64,000 bases of DNA from CAZUZS01 sp964624795 (GTDB taxonomy: Bacteria > Calditrichota > Calditrichia > RBG-13-44-9), in NCBI GenBank assembly GCA_964624795.1, contig CAZUZS010000003.1, positions 84,099-148,098 of the forward strand, in the 5' to 3' direction. A program made the position numbers and the translations under genes. Under the pieces are notes generated by a model. That model was given only the letters and a program-made list of their open reading frames with translations, had not been told where the DNA came from and ran no database searches. Position 1 is the first letter of the stretch. Every line of letters starts with the position of its first letter. Of this stretch, positions 1 through 9,900 are shown in pieces.

Positions 1-226
1 GGAGTTGGTAGAAATAGCCATATTTGCGCTTCAAACCGGAAGCCGACTCCGTTTCGGAATTCTCCAGTTCCTGTGCATATTCACTGACACCGGTTTGAAT
101 TTCATGAAGCATTTTCTCTGCTTTGGCATGTTCATTTTGTGTGAATGCAAGGTCCCGCTGGGTCTTTTTCATCACCATTTCCTTGACGTCCAGGACTTTT
201 TGCAAACGATAGTGAAATTTCTTCAT
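1..226 (-). CDS. fliJ: Flagellar export chaperone FliJ (N-terminal part, cut by window edge)
   Basis: Reading leftwards from an ATG at 226, the frame stays open to the window edge, giving 75 residues that begin MKKFHYRLQKVLDVKE. This is the typical FliJ start: a basic 'F.YRLQKVL' segment followed by a continuous amphipathic, charged coiled coil. FliJ is the cytoplasmic stalk-like protein of the flagellar type III export apparatus; it sits in the FliI hexamer and escorts substrates. It follows fliI by about 60 bp, the usual position at the end of a fliFGHIJ operon. A GAACAGGG stretch just before the ATG may serve as the ribosome binding site, although the spacing is tight. The C-terminus is outside the window. 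Identification rests on the N-terminal pattern plus synteny. Confidence 0.85.
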   Translation of the reverse strand, partial: MKKFHYRLQKVLDVKEMVMKKTQRDLAFTQNEHAKAEKMLHEIQTGVSEYAQELENSETESASGLKRKYGYFYQL

Positions 227-285
227 CCCTGTTCATCCATGAATTTGTCGAATCTTCCTTAACTCAACATATTTTTATCATCGGA

Positions 286-1605
286 TTAATCGCTTAACAG
301 ATTAACCAACTGTTTAATACTCTGGACGAGATCGGTTTTCTCTTCGACATCTTGCCTGAGAAATCCGTTTACAGCATTTATTTTCTTGATGGCATAGTCG
401 ACCTTGGGATTGCTGCCTTTTACGTAGGCGCCAATATTTATCAGATCTTCGGCCTCTTTGTATGTTGCCAGGGTGTCCAGCAGGCGCGAGATGTATCGGC
501 GATGCTCCTGCTCGGTAACATCATTCAACACCCTGCTGATGCTCTCCAGCACATCGATTGCCGGGTAGTGACCGGCAGATGCCAGGCGCCGGGAAAGCAC
601 GATATGCCCGTCCAGGATAGCCCGGGCGGCGTCAGCAATCGGTTCATTCATATCGTCGCCTTCCACCAAAACGGTGTAGAGACCGGTTATGGAACCGCGG
701 GAACCGCATCCTGCCCGTTCCAGTAACTGCGGCAAAAAGGCGAAGACCGACGGCGTGTAACCCTTGGTAGTTGGCGGTTCTCCGATGGTAAGACCCACTT
801 CGCGCAACGCCATCGCCACGCGTGTCAGGGAGTCCATCATAAGCATCACATTCAGACCTTTATCGCGGAAATATTCGGCGATAGTGGTTGCCACAAGAGA
901 CGCTTTCAGCCGGATCAGCGCCGGGCGGTCGCTGGTAGCCACAACTACCACCGATCTTGCCAGTCCTGCTTCTCCAAGATCCTTCTCGATAAAATCGCGG
1001 ACTTCCCTGCCGCGCTCGCCAACCAGGCCGATTACATTAACATCCGCATTTGTATTGCGGGCAATCATTCCCAGCAGCGTGCTTTTTCCAACTCCGCTTC
1101 CGGCAAAAATACCGACCCGCTGTCCTTTCCCAAATGTGGACAATGAATCGATAGCGCGAATTCCGGTTTCAACGGGCACCTGAATTCGCTGGCGACAAAG
1201 CGGATCGGGCGGAGATGCGTAAACCGAACGCAGAGTTCCGCCAGGCAACGGGCCTAAATTGTCCATCGGATTTCCCAACCCGTCCAGGATGCGCCCCAAT
1301 AGTGCATCGCCAACCGAAATGCTGAGCTGTTCGCCTCTTGCCACAATGTCGCTGCCGGGCGAAATTCCCCTCATTTCCCCTAACGCCATGGAAAGCACTT
1401 TCTCTCCGCGGAAACCCACCACTTCCGCCAGATGACTTGATTCATCTCCCGGCGGATTAATCTCACAGATATCCCCAATCGCAGAGCGAGGTCCCAGCGA
1501 CTCTATCAATAAACCGACCACCTCGGTAACCCGGCCATGAATCTTAAGCGGGTCAACATAATCCAGGCGGTCAATCAGGTATTCTATTTTCTGCGACAGG
1601 TTCAT
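286..1605 (-). CDS. fliI: Flagellum-specific ATPase FliI
   Basis: A 439-residue protein of normal FliI length. It is the hexameric F1-beta-like ATPase that energises or primes flagellar protein export at the cytoplasmic face of the basal body. The Walker A loop GSGVGKST is visible around residue 168, followed by the family signature region (GLVGERGREV) and the VMLMMDSLTR Walker B segment. The N-terminal GRV.EVVG..IE beta-barrel is also typical. The ATG at 1605 lies inside the 3' end of fliH (35-base overlap) and is preceded by AAGGA, so the two are probably translationally coupled. The C-terminal helical domain (around 380-439) is intact. Confidence 0.97.
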   Translation of the reverse strand: MNLSQKIEYLIDRLDYVDPLKIHGRVTEVVGLLIESLGPRSAIGDICEINPPGDESSHLAEVVGFRGEKVLSMALGEMRGISPGSDIVARGEQLSISVGDALLGRILDGLGNPMDNLGPLPGGTLRSVYASPPDPLCRQRIQVPVETGIRAIDSLSTFGKGQRVGIFAGSGVGKSTLLGMIARNTNADVNVIGLVGERGREVRDFIEKDLGEAGLARSVVVVATSDRPALIRLKASLVATTIAEYFRDKGLNVMLMMDSLTRVAMALREVGLTIGEPPTTKGYTPSVFAFLPQLLERAGCGSRGSITGLYTVLVEGDDMNEPIADAARAILDGHIVLSRRLASAGHYPAIDVLESISRVLNDVTEQEHRRYISRLLDTLATYKEAEDLINIGAYVKGSNPKVDYAIKKINAVNGFLRQDVEEKTDLVQSIKQLVNLLSD

Positions 1606-2299
1606 TTATTTCTTCCTTGCTGCGGAGGATCTCGAAGCTTTTCCGCAGCTCCAATACCAGTTTTGCCAACTGCGTTTCCAGTCGCGCATCAATTTTACCA
1701 TTCTCGGTACCAACCACGCATCCCCCGCGCGATATCCTGGGATCGCCTTTGATTATGATTTTTTCGATGTTCGGCGATGAGCTTTCCAAAACAGATTTTA
1801 GATCGGGGAATTCACTCAAATCCTGCGGATTTAAAAATATCTCCACAACCGATTCGCTGGTGAGGATCTCAATTATGGATTTCATGGAATGGCGGATGAC
1901 GCCCGGGACAAATTCAGGTATCTCGTGCACAATTTTTTCGGCAATTTTCAGCGACAATTCGACAAGCGCAGATTCATTTTGCGAAAAATAGATTTTTCGC
2001 TCCCGGTCGAATTTCTCAATAGCGCCGGCCAGGCTTTCAATCTTTTCCCTGAATTCGGCCTCGACCTGCTGCGTCGCTTCTATTTTGCCTTCTTCGAATC
2101 CCTTATTGTAATGTTCCTGATATTGCTCTTCCAATTCGGCCCGGGACACCCGAACGAAATCTTTCTGGCCTTTTTTGCGCATTTCGCATGAACTACCATC
2201 GTAGCCAGCGTAACTAATTCCATCTTCATCGGTTGGCAGAACAATAACTTTTTTTATAGGCTGCCTGAGTTTTATAATCCGGTTAGACGATGACGTCAT
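1571..2299 (-). CDS. fliH: Flagellar assembly protein FliH
   Basis: FliH is the dimeric stator-like protein that binds FliI and links the ATPase to the C-ring. I start it at the ATG at 2299 (242 aa) because an AAGGGG/AGAGG sequence precedes it and it overlaps the fliG stop by only 17 bases; an in-frame ATG at 2362 would run deep into fliG. The protein is charged, with a central coiled coil (residues about 65-115, including the Q..EAEF.EK segment) and a C-terminal part resembling V/F-type ATPase E subunits (LVELSLKIAEKIVHEI, then the D.RI.RGGCVV.T..G.IDA motif). It overlaps fliI by 35 bases. FliH is poorly conserved, so the call depends on the C-terminal motifs plus gene order. Confidence 0.93.
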   Translation of the reverse strand: MTSSSNRIIKLRQPIKKVIVLPTDEDGISYAGYDGSSCEMRKKGQKDFVRVSRAELEEQYQEHYNKGFEEGKIEATQQVEAEFREKIESLAGAIEKFDRERKIYFSQNESALVELSLKIAEKIVHEIPEFVPGVIRHSMKSIIEILTSESVVEIFLNPQDLSEFPDLKSVLESSSPNIEKIIIKGDPRISRGGCVVGTENGKIDARLETQLAKLVLELRKSFEILRSKEEINEPVAENRIPD

Positions 2300-3323
2300 C
2301 CTCTTTACCCCTTCCCGAAACAAAAATTTCACCATCGTCTTCCAATTGCTTGATGATTTCAATAATGCGCCGCTGCGCTTCTTCCACTTCTTTCAAGCGT
2401 ACCGGACCGAGGAATTCCAGGTCTTCTTTCAACAACTGGCCGGCACGCTCCGACATGTTTTTCATGATCTTGGTCTTTACGCTTTCGTCAGCCGCTTTGA
2501 GAGCAAGCGACAGATCCTTCTTGTCCACCTGTTTGAGGATTTTCTGAATTCCGCGATCATCGATCATCACAATGTCTTCAAAGACAAACATCAGACCCTT
2601 AATCTGGGAAGCCAATTCCGGATCGAATTCTTCGATATGCGTCAGGATTGCCCGTTCTGTGTTTTTATTCGCCTTGTTCAGGATTTCCGCCAATGCCCTG
2701 GTGCCGCCGGTTTTGCTCATGTCCTCCGAAATAACTGCCTCGGCCAGCGAATCCACAACCTCTTCTATGTCACGAAGCAGATGCGGGGAAATTTTGCCGA
2801 GGGTCGCAATTCGGTAGGCCACATCGGCCCGCAGCTCCTCCGGGAATTCCGCCAGGACATCGGCGGTCTGGTCCGGCGTTAAATGGGACAGGATCAGCGC
2901 AATTGTCTGGGGATGTTCTTTGATCAGGAAATTAACGAGCTGGCTCGAATCTGCCTTTTTAAGCGTATTAAATCCGCGCACTTGCGTCGCGGCTTTAATT
3001 TTGTCGATCAATTCCCGAGCCTCAGTCAAGCCAAACGCTTTCTCCAGCACGGTCTGGGCAAACTCAATCCCGCCTTTGGCTACATATTCCCTGGCACGAA
3101 TCAGCTTATAAAATTCCTGGTGAACCTCTTTTATGGCGCCGGAGCGTACCGACTCCATTTGGGCAATCTCAACGCTCAATTTTTCAATTTCTTTTGCCGG
3201 AAGTTGTTTGAAGATCTCCGCCGCGATATCATGCTCCATAGAAATCAGCAGGATGGCGGCTTTCTCTCGACCGGAAAGTGCTTCGGGCTTGGCAACTTCG
3301 CTGGTAGCGGGAATTTCATTCAT
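2283..3323 (-). CDS. fliG: Flagellar motor switch protein FliG
   Basis: A 346-residue protein of normal FliG length, forming the upper C-ring and providing the torque-generating contact with the stator. The conserved middle-domain EHPQ motif is present (LIKEHPQTIALILSHL), as is the C-terminal armadillo/torque helix region (IDDRGIQKILKQVDKKDLSLALK...). The N-terminal domain (REKAAILLISM...) that binds FliF is intact. It starts 6 bp after fliF and overlaps fliH, consistent with one operon. Nothing unusual is visible. Confidence 0.98.
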   Translation of the reverse strand: MNEIPATSEVAKPEALSGREKAAILLISMEHDIAAEIFKQLPAKEIEKLSVEIAQMESVRSGAIKEVHQEFYKLIRAREYVAKGGIEFAQTVLEKAFGLTEARELIDKIKAATQVRGFNTLKKADSSQLVNFLIKEHPQTIALILSHLTPDQTADVLAEFPEELRADVAYRIATLGKISPHLLRDIEEVVDSLAEAVISEDMSKTGGTRALAEILNKANKNTERAILTHIEEFDPELASQIKGLMFVFEDIVMIDDRGIQKILKQVDKKDLSLALKAADESVKTKIMKNMSERAGQLLKEDLEFLGPVRLKEVEEAQRRIIEIIKQLEDDGEIFVSGRGKEDDVIV

Positions 3324-3329
3324 GCTCTA

Positions 3330-4973
3330 TTACCTGTCTTCATCTTGCATCAACCATACCTTAATCAACCGGGCAGCTTCCTCGGGATTTTCCTTTACAT
3401 ACGAATTCAACTTCTCACTCATGGGATTGGAAGACTTCAAATTTCTAAAGAAATTCTCCGCCATTATGACCTCGTTTTCGTCCAATTCATTTTGGTATGC
3501 CGAATCCCTGTTCGCTACATTAGCCAGGCTTCCGGGCGGAGGAGCAAGCCGGAGCTCAGCTCCGCTGCTGCCCAACATTCTCAATTGTGTTTGAATTTCG
3601 GCATTCCGTTTCTTTACTTGTGCAAAAAGAGATCGCACGATGAGTATAGAGCCAATAATGGCCAGCAGCAGAAACAGTTTCTCAATTATGTTGTGCCACC
3701 GATCCCAAAAATTTATCTCTTCCTCTTCAAACACAGTATCGTTCTGGTCCGGTGTGGAAAAGTCGACATTCACCACGGAGACCTGGTCGTTGCGCTCTGC
3801 CTGAAAACCCACCGCCGTGCGAACCAACTCGGTAAGCAGATTCATTTCTTCTTCTGTGCGTGGAATGTAATTTGTCTGTTTCTTGCCATCCTTTTCGTTA
3901 ACTACTTGCTTCTTATTATTTACCAGCACAGCTACGGAAAGGCGCTCAATATTTCCGACGCCCTCCACAACTCGCTGAACCGTTTTATTGACTTCGTAGT
4001 TTGTGACGGTGCTGTTGTGCGTTGAGGCCGGATTTTTTGCACCCGGGTTTGAGTTACCGTCTGCTGCCAGCGGCGTTTTTTCCTCCTGGATTTCTTCGCT
4101 GCGCACAGCCGTGTTATCCGGGTCGTACTGCTCGATGTTTTTTTCTACCTGGTCAAAATTCAGGTCGGCAGTAACCCGCACCACCGCGTTTCCAGATCCC
4201 AGAACCTGATCCAACATACTTTGTGCCTTCTGCGCCAGGTAGCCTTCAATTTTTCGGTTGAATTCAAGCTGCGTGGTGCTTAGGGCGGCAAGATTGTCCG
4301 CATCCTGGTTATCGGACAAAATGTGACCGCGGGAATCCAGGATGGTAATATTTTCCGGATCCAATCCTTCCACGCTGCTGGCGATCAGGTGCGCAATGCC
4401 CTGAACAATCCCTTTTGATGGAGTTGCGGATCCTTTTAGATTCAGAATAACAGATGCGGTCGGCAGATTTTGATCTTCCTTGAAAAGCGTTTCTTTTGGG
4501 ATCACTATATGAACGCGGGCGCCTTGGATGGCTTCGATCTGCTCAATTGTCCGGGATAACTCACCCTCCAGGGCACGGCGATAATTTAATTGCTGGAGGA
4601 AATCGGTCATTCCCAGGTTAGTCTTATCAAAGATTTCATACCCCACACTGCTGCTCTCCGGCAAACCCTCCTGTGCGAAATTCAGCCGCAGTTCATATAC
4701 TTTAGTAGAAGGCACCAGAATTGTGCCGCCGCCATTCTGCAATTGAAACGGCGTTTTGTTTTCTTTCAATTTTTCCAGAATTTTGCCGGCATCTTTTTGC
4801 GACAGGTTTGAAAACAACACCTCATAACTGGGCCTGGAAGTCCAGGCGAACAAGACCAGGACAACAGCCAGGCCGACTGCCAAACTGCCGAACAAGATAG
4901 ATTTCTGCTTTAATGTCAGTCTTGAAAAGAAACTGTTAAATTGTTCTCTGAACTGGTTGTTCGTTGTTGCCAT
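3330..4973 (-). CDS. fliF: Flagellar MS-ring protein FliF
   Basis: FliF forms the inner-membrane MS ring, the base of the motor and housing of the export gate. The chosen ATG at 4973 (MATTNNQ, 547 aa) has CAGGGATG at good spacing; an ATG nine bases upstream has almost no spacer. Features in order: a first TM around residues 23-45; ring-building domains with the conserved GYEIFD segment (around 115); the ALEGEL.RTI motif and the RVHIV.P sequence; a low-complexity periplasmic loop; a second TM around 445-470; and a cytoplasmic tail ending in the NP...A.LIK.WL..D FliG-binding segment. Length and motifs are normal for the family. Confidence 0.97.
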   Translation of the reverse strand: MATTNNQFREQFNSFFSRLTLKQKSILFGSLAVGLAVVLVLFAWTSRPSYEVLFSNLSQKDAGKILEKLKENKTPFQLQNGGGTILVPSTKVYELRLNFAQEGLPESSSVGYEIFDKTNLGMTDFLQQLNYRRALEGELSRTIEQIEAIQGARVHIVIPKETLFKEDQNLPTASVILNLKGSATPSKGIVQGIAHLIASSVEGLDPENITILDSRGHILSDNQDADNLAALSTTQLEFNRKIEGYLAQKAQSMLDQVLGSGNAVVRVTADLNFDQVEKNIEQYDPDNTAVRSEEIQEEKTPLAADGNSNPGAKNPASTHNSTVTNYEVNKTVQRVVEGVGNIERLSVAVLVNNKKQVVNEKDGKKQTNYIPRTEEEMNLLTELVRTAVGFQAERNDQVSVVNVDFSTPDQNDTVFEEEEINFWDRWHNIIEKLFLLLAIIGSILIVRSLFAQVKKRNAEIQTQLRMLGSSGAELRLAPPPGSLANVANRDSAYQNELDENEVIMAENFFRNLKSSNPMSEKLNSYVKENPEEAARLIKVWLMQDEDR

Positions 4974-5169
4974 CTGGGACATCCCTGTTAAAATTCCTTT
5001 TATCCTGATAATTTGGGATAACTTCTATCGACCAATAAGCTGCAGAACTCCAATATTCATCGCCGCTAAAATCTGCGAGTTCATCCGTCCTGGTGAACTG
5101 CTCTTTCTGCCATATTTTATTTTCATTTATCCCGTTGAGTCCAATCTCAGATCATTCCAAAAGCGGATC

Positions 5170-5574
5170 CTAAAGCTGCATTCGCATAATTTCCTGGTAA
5201 GATTCCATCATCTTATTCCTGATTTCGAGCAACAGTTCAAGGCTAAGCCGCGCCTTTTCAGCCGCAATCGTTACCTGGTGCAAATCGGTGATATCTCCCT
5301 TGAGAAANNNNNNNNNNNNNNNNNNNNNNNNNNNNNNNNNNNNNNNNNNNNNNNNNNNNNNNNNNNNNNNNNNNNNNNNNNNNNNNNNNNNNNNNNNNNN
5401 NNNNNNNTTGTCCAGCGTTTTCTCCGGCTTGAAATTCTTCGGGACCTCTATTTTATTAGGAACATCCTGCGTCGTTGCGATTTTTCTGGGACTCGCAGCA
5501 GGCTCATTTTTCGGATCCGGCCGGTTAACCGCAATATTCCCATAAATTTTATTCGTGGAACCGTAAATCTTCAA
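5170..5574 (-). CDS. fliE: Flagellar hook-basal body protein FliE (interrupted by an assembly gap)
   Basis: FliE is the small adaptor between the MS ring/export gate and the proximal rod. The C-terminal part after the gap is diagnostic: D..DLHQVTIAAEKA, a long helix with LLEIRNKM, and the terminal YQEIMRMQL. The N-terminal 55 residues are low in identifiable motifs, as usual for FliE. About 34 codons are masked by 100 N (5308-5407). The frame is open on both sides, but the true gap length is not known, so the 134-residue length is not reliable (FliE is normally a little over 100 residues). It lies 13 bp after flgC. Confidence 0.92.
   Translation of the reverse strand: MKIYGSTNKIYGNIAVNRPDPKNEPAASPRKIATTQDVPNKIEVPKNFKPEKTLDXXXXXXXXXXXXXXXXXXXXXXXXXXXXXXXXXXFLKGDITDLHQVTIAAEKARLSLELLLEIRNKMMESYQEIMRMQL
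5308..5407. other. Assembly gap (100 N) inside fliE
   Basis: Exactly 100 undetermined bases. The round number equals the second gap in the window, which suggests a placeholder length rather than a measured one. It removes the middle of fliE. Confidence 0.95.
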
Positions 5575-5587
5575 GGATTACCCCCTG

Positions 5588-6082
5588 TTAAATATCAAGG
5601 GCCGCTTTGGCCATTTTCTTTGCGGCATCCATCGCGGAGAGGTTTGCCTCATATCCCCGCGATGCATTTATCATGTCAACCATTTCCGAAACCATATCCA
5701 CATTGGGCATATACACGTAACCCTCTTCATCAGCATCCGGATGATCGGGATCATAAACCCTTTTTAATGCGGCCTTGTCCTCAACCGTTTTGGCTTCTAC
5801 GGTAGCTTCAGTGCCGGGAGCAGATGTGGTGAAATTTGCCCCCTTGAGATGGCGGGGGTTGCTGGTAGAAAGCAGGTTGGCCTTTCTTTGCAGCACCGTC
5901 CGAAATCCCTCCGAATTTTTGGCGCGCATAACAGTTATTTTGCGGCGATAGGGCTGTCCATCTTCGGTGCGGGTGGTACCGGCGTTCGCAATATTGCTGG
6001 CGATATTGTCCAATTTTCTACGCTGGGCACTCAGGCCGCTGGCACTGGTATTTAATGCACCGAACAATTTGTCGATTGGCAT
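5588..6082 (-). CDS. flgC: Flagellar basal-body rod protein FlgC
   Basis: FlgC is one of the proximal rod proteins crossing the periplasm. The N-terminal rod signature is clear (ALNTSASGLSAQRRKLDNIASNIANAGTT), as is the C-terminal heptad helix (VDMVSEMVDMINASRGYEANLSAMDAAK). The region between them carries the YVYMPNVD motif. At 164 residues it is slightly longer than many FlgC proteins, with the extra sequence in the central domain. It sits 19 bp after flgB and immediately before fliE, the standard flgB-flgC-fliE order. It is secreted by the flagellar type III pathway and accordingly has no Sec signal peptide. Confidence 0.97.
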   Translation of the reverse strand: MPIDKLFGALNTSASGLSAQRRKLDNIASNIANAGTTRTEDGQPYRRKITVMRAKNSEGFRTVLQRKANLLSTSNPRHLKGANFTTSAPGTEATVEAKTVEDKAALKRVYDPDHPDADEEGYVYMPNVDMVSEMVDMINASRGYEANLSAMDAAKKMAKAALDI

Positions 6083-6101
6083 TGTTCACTGCTCCTTGTG
6101 A

Positions 6102-6521
6102 TTATTGATCAAATCTGCCTTTTATGCTGGCTCTCAGGAAGGCGAAATTACGATTTATCAGGCGGCTTCCGAAAAGAAAGCGGATTTCATTCTTTACCTG
6201 ATCCACCATTTCCGTTTCGATGTTAACGTTGTTAACTCCACTTTCCAAATCGGCTGATGTATCTTCAACTACTTGCGGATCGACTTGTTGGACGCTGCCG
6301 CCACCCAATTTTATATGATTTGGATTGGTCGTATTGCCCTGCAAATGAGACGACATCGCACTTTGCAGCCGCTCCTCAAACTTAACTTCTTTGCGACGGT
6401 AGCCTTCGGTTTGCACGTTCGCAATATTGTCCGCGGTTGTCTTCTGTCGTAAGGAATAGACATCCAAACCTTTGCTAAGGCGGGGTATAACGGTGTGCTT
6501 TAGAATATAATTCTTTATCAT
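6102..6521 (-). CDS. flgB: Flagellar basal-body rod protein FlgB
   Basis: FlgB is the first proximal rod subunit. The 139-residue protein carries the rod motif 'SLRQKTTADNIANVQTEGYRRKEV..EE.L' near the N-terminus and the C-terminal 'N.V.IETEMVDQVKNEIRF' helix, both diagnostic. The ATG at 6521 is preceded by AGAGGG at good spacing. It is the first gene of the flagellar operon here and lies about 20 bases downstream of the predicted start site of a sigma-54 promoter (6551-6566), giving a very short leader. Confidence 0.97.
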   Translation of the reverse strand: MIKNYILKHTVIPRLSKGLDVYSLRQKTTADNIANVQTEGYRRKEVKFEERLQSAMSSHLQGNTTNPNHIKLGGGSVQQVDPQVVEDTSADLESGVNNVNIETEMVDQVKNEIRFLFGSRLINRNFAFLRASIKGRFDQ

Positions 6522-6987
6522 TCTGCCCTCTAAAATGTCATATCACATTTTGCAAGCATAATGCCACGAAAGGAACCCTGGTACAATATCCAGGCGTAAT
6601 TCATTGAATTAGCGTAATTTACCCAATTCTCTTCCCGCATAATTCTTTTGCTGAGCACCGTCTGCTGTTGAAAAAGGATGCACATGATGCCCGAAATTTC
6701 GGCAGAGGTGAAAAATAAAATAGCAGTAACAAGAAGATCGCGAGCCCCTTTCGCGATAGCGGCTTGCTTTTCCAAAAGTCATACACAATTTGGACAAAAA
6801 AATAAATTTCCTTAAATTGAGTAGTGGCAATGAGAAAAGGCGGAAAGAATCCATTCAGGGGTCTGGAATTTCCGGATGTGAATAAAAATATTTTTATTGG
6901 AACGAAACCCCGGGAGAATCGATAAACATGAGGCAATAGTGGTTTGAAAGATATTCATCTATATCTGTTTAAGTTTGAATCCTTTAT
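6522..6987. other. Divergent intergenic region flgB/tamB
   Basis: 466 bp between the minus-strand flagellar operon and the plus-strand envelope block. It contains the sigma-54 promoter near its left end. The rest is A/T-rich near tamB and should hold the tamB promoter, but I cannot pick a convincing -35/-10 pair. Open frames on the minus strand here lack ribosome binding sites and recognisable motifs. Confidence 0.6.
6551..6566 (-). promoter_or_regulatory. Sigma-54 (RpoN) promoter for the flgB operon
   Basis: Read on the minus strand this is TGGCAT-TATGC-TTGCA, differing from the RpoN consensus TGGCAC-N5-TTGCA/T at only one position outside the invariant GG and GC, and with the correct spacing between them. 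It lies 30 bases upstream of the flgB ATG, so transcription would start near 6540. Sigma-54 control of rod/hook genes is well known in many flagellated bacteria. No enhancer sequence was identified. A sigma-54-activating response regulator is encoded at 33130-34488. Confidence 0.8.
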
Positions 6988-9900
6988 ATGAAGAAAAACA
7001 CCTGGGTTTTTTACTTTTTTATTGTCCTTTTCACTGCTCTGCTTTCCATAAACCTGGTTTGGCGTTTCACTCCTGCCAAGAAGGAGATCGGTGAATCTCT
7101 GGAGAAAAGGCTACGTCCCTACCTGGGAGATTCGTTTTCCATTAACGACTTCACACTTGGTTTCGGATACATCTCATTCTATAATATTACGGCTGGAAGC
7201 GGGGAGCACAATTATCAACTGCAATTAGATGAAATACAAATCGGTTACAGTATACATAAACTTTTCCTTCATAAGTTCGACTTTCTCCAAGTGATTGAAT
7301 CAATCACCTTCAAGAATCCCAAACTCATTTTATGGACCGGTGAAACCGGCAGCAGTTCGCAGATTCCACCGAACTCACTGGACGCGAGAGAGGTAATCGG
7401 CGGTTTCCGCAAGCTCGCGGAGATCGACCGTATTTTCATTCAGAATGGAGAAATCTACTGGGGAAAATCGCCTGAGAATATCACAAAATTCATCTCCGGT
7501 CTCAAGGGACTCATCATAGTAGAATCTGAGAAACATGCAATGCTCGACCTGAACGGCAAGTTATTCGATGCGTCATCTCCTGATCTGACTTTGTCCGGAA
7601 AGGTAAATCTTAACAATGAGGGCTGGGACATCAATGCGGAGTTTGACGACTGCCGGCTTTCCGAGGGATTGCCATTTTTCAATGGGCAAAGCTTTACCTT
7701 GCAAAACGCAGTTCTGGACGGCAAACTCAGCCTCCATTGCCCTTCCTTTTATGTGAGAGACATGGAAGCTAAAGGAGATCTTGCAGTCAAGAATATGTCG
7801 GGATTGCTATTTGGACAGCAGCTAAAGACAGACGATTACACGATTCAATTCCGTGGACAGAAGATGGAGCTTCCGCCGGTTTCAGGTAATGTTGAAGACG
7901 GCCATTTTGTCCTTACCGGCAGTTTTGGCGAAATTTTTTCTCCGGGCTTGTATCTGAATATCGATTTCGACAATTATTCCGCCAAAAACATTGCGATTTC
8001 CGCCCCAATTCTGGAGCTGCTGAATAAAGGCAAGGTTCAGGGCCACCTGGATGTAAACGGACCAAAATCTAACCTGGTGGTCACAGGAAATATCTATTCA
8101 TCCAAACTGAATTACACTTTCGTCCCATTTTACAGATCGAGCCTCGATTTTATCTTTGAGAAAAAAATCTGGACTTTCCGGAATATCAAAACCGATTTCA
8201 TAAAAATGGAGCACCACGGAACCGGCGCAATTGATTTCAATACCAATACCATTTCGCTGGAACTGTTTAGCCAAAAACATATCGGCGATTCTGTTTTTCA
8301 TATTTTAGACAGGCTGAACAACAATGAGATGCAATATCATACCACCATGCAGGGCGATTTTCCCACACTAACCTTCACGGGCCTGGTGCAGGGTTGGTTT
8401 CGGCAGCCTGAAGATACCGTGTTGGCAGCGCAGGCATCCTTTAAGCTGGTTAAGGACAAGATATCCGTGCGAGGGATTGGAAGTTCTCCAAAAGGCATTG
8501 TATTGCACGCGGAAGCTTCCGATTTGTGGAATGATCCGACATTTGACATCCTCGAGGTAAAAAATGTCCCTTTCGATTCCTTAAGCTCGCTGGAAACGGT
8601 ACGGGAAATTTCAAGAAAATTCAAAACCGATTTCTATTTTTCGGGGCCGGTCAATTACCCAAGCGCAAAAGCTAATTTTATAAATCGAAATTCAGGAGAT
8701 ATCTTCTTTTCCCTTTCCGGAAGCGCCATAAATCTGATTCAGGGAGGATTGAAATTTAATGGGGGGTTTGCTTTTCAGACTTCACCCAACCTTATTCAAG
8801 GAAGAATTTCTCTACAAGACGCCGGTGATCATTTGCAGACCCGGCTTACAATTCCGCAAGTGGCACAGGGAGAAATTTCTATCGGTTACGGAAATTCTGC
8901 TCCTCTCACAGGTGAGATCAGGCTGGAAAAAATCTCACCATTTAAATATCTCGGTGATTTCCCTGCGCTTTATCACGCCATTAGCGAAGGTCAGATCTTC
9001 GGTGATATCAAGTTCTCGGGGACATCCGGCAACCCACTGGTGAATTTTGACATTGAGGGTGAAAATTTTATAATCAATCAGAACGGTTATTATTCCTCCA
9101 GATTCAAGGGGCGATACACTCTCGCTGAATTTGCATTGGATGAAGGATGGGTTAGCTACAACAATCGCCCTATTTTCCAGACAACCCTAAAGCTGGACCT
9201 GGCAAATGATAATCTGTCGGCGCAATTTGCCGGAGACCAGATCGAAAGCAACTTTTTGGCGGCTACTATTTTCGATAATCCGAACCTGATCCAGGGCAAT
9301 TTCCAATATCAAATCAAGATGGAGGGGCCTTTCCGCAGGCCGTTGATCTCCGGCGGAATCGATATGCACAATGGCATCTTTGAAGACCGCGTGTTTAAAA
9401 ACCTCACCATCAGTTTCGAGGATTCCATTCCGCCCACTTCCTCTATCTTTGACATCAAAACCCACGTGTTTAAGGTACTGAAGTTACTGTACGTGGATAA
9501 AAAAGATTACACCATTGAAGCGGACGGTCTTTTCCCGGCAGATCCCAAAGGAAACCTCGATATTCACATGAATGTTAAGGGGAATATTTTATCCGAATTG
9601 CCGGAAGTAATTCCGTTCTTCCAAAACCCCAACTGCCTGGGGGAACTTCTTCTTCATATCGGGGGCACATGGGACAATCCTCAAATGAACTCCGGACATT
9701 TGAGCATTTATACCGGATCAATGGATTTCGAATCTGTCATTCCGCCGCTTAAAGAGTTGAAAGCGGATATGGAGATGAACGAAGGGGACCAGTTCATTCA
9801 CATCAAGAACCTGGAGGGTAAATTAGGCGGACGGACTGTCAGTATCCACAATGTGCTAAATGTGAGCACGCAAAATGAAAATTTAAAGCCATGGTACTTC

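Noticed and set aside
6530..6936. Overlapping minus-strand frames between flgB and tamB
   Set aside because: They are hydrophobic because of A/T-rich sequence, overlap each other in different frames, and span the flgB promoter.
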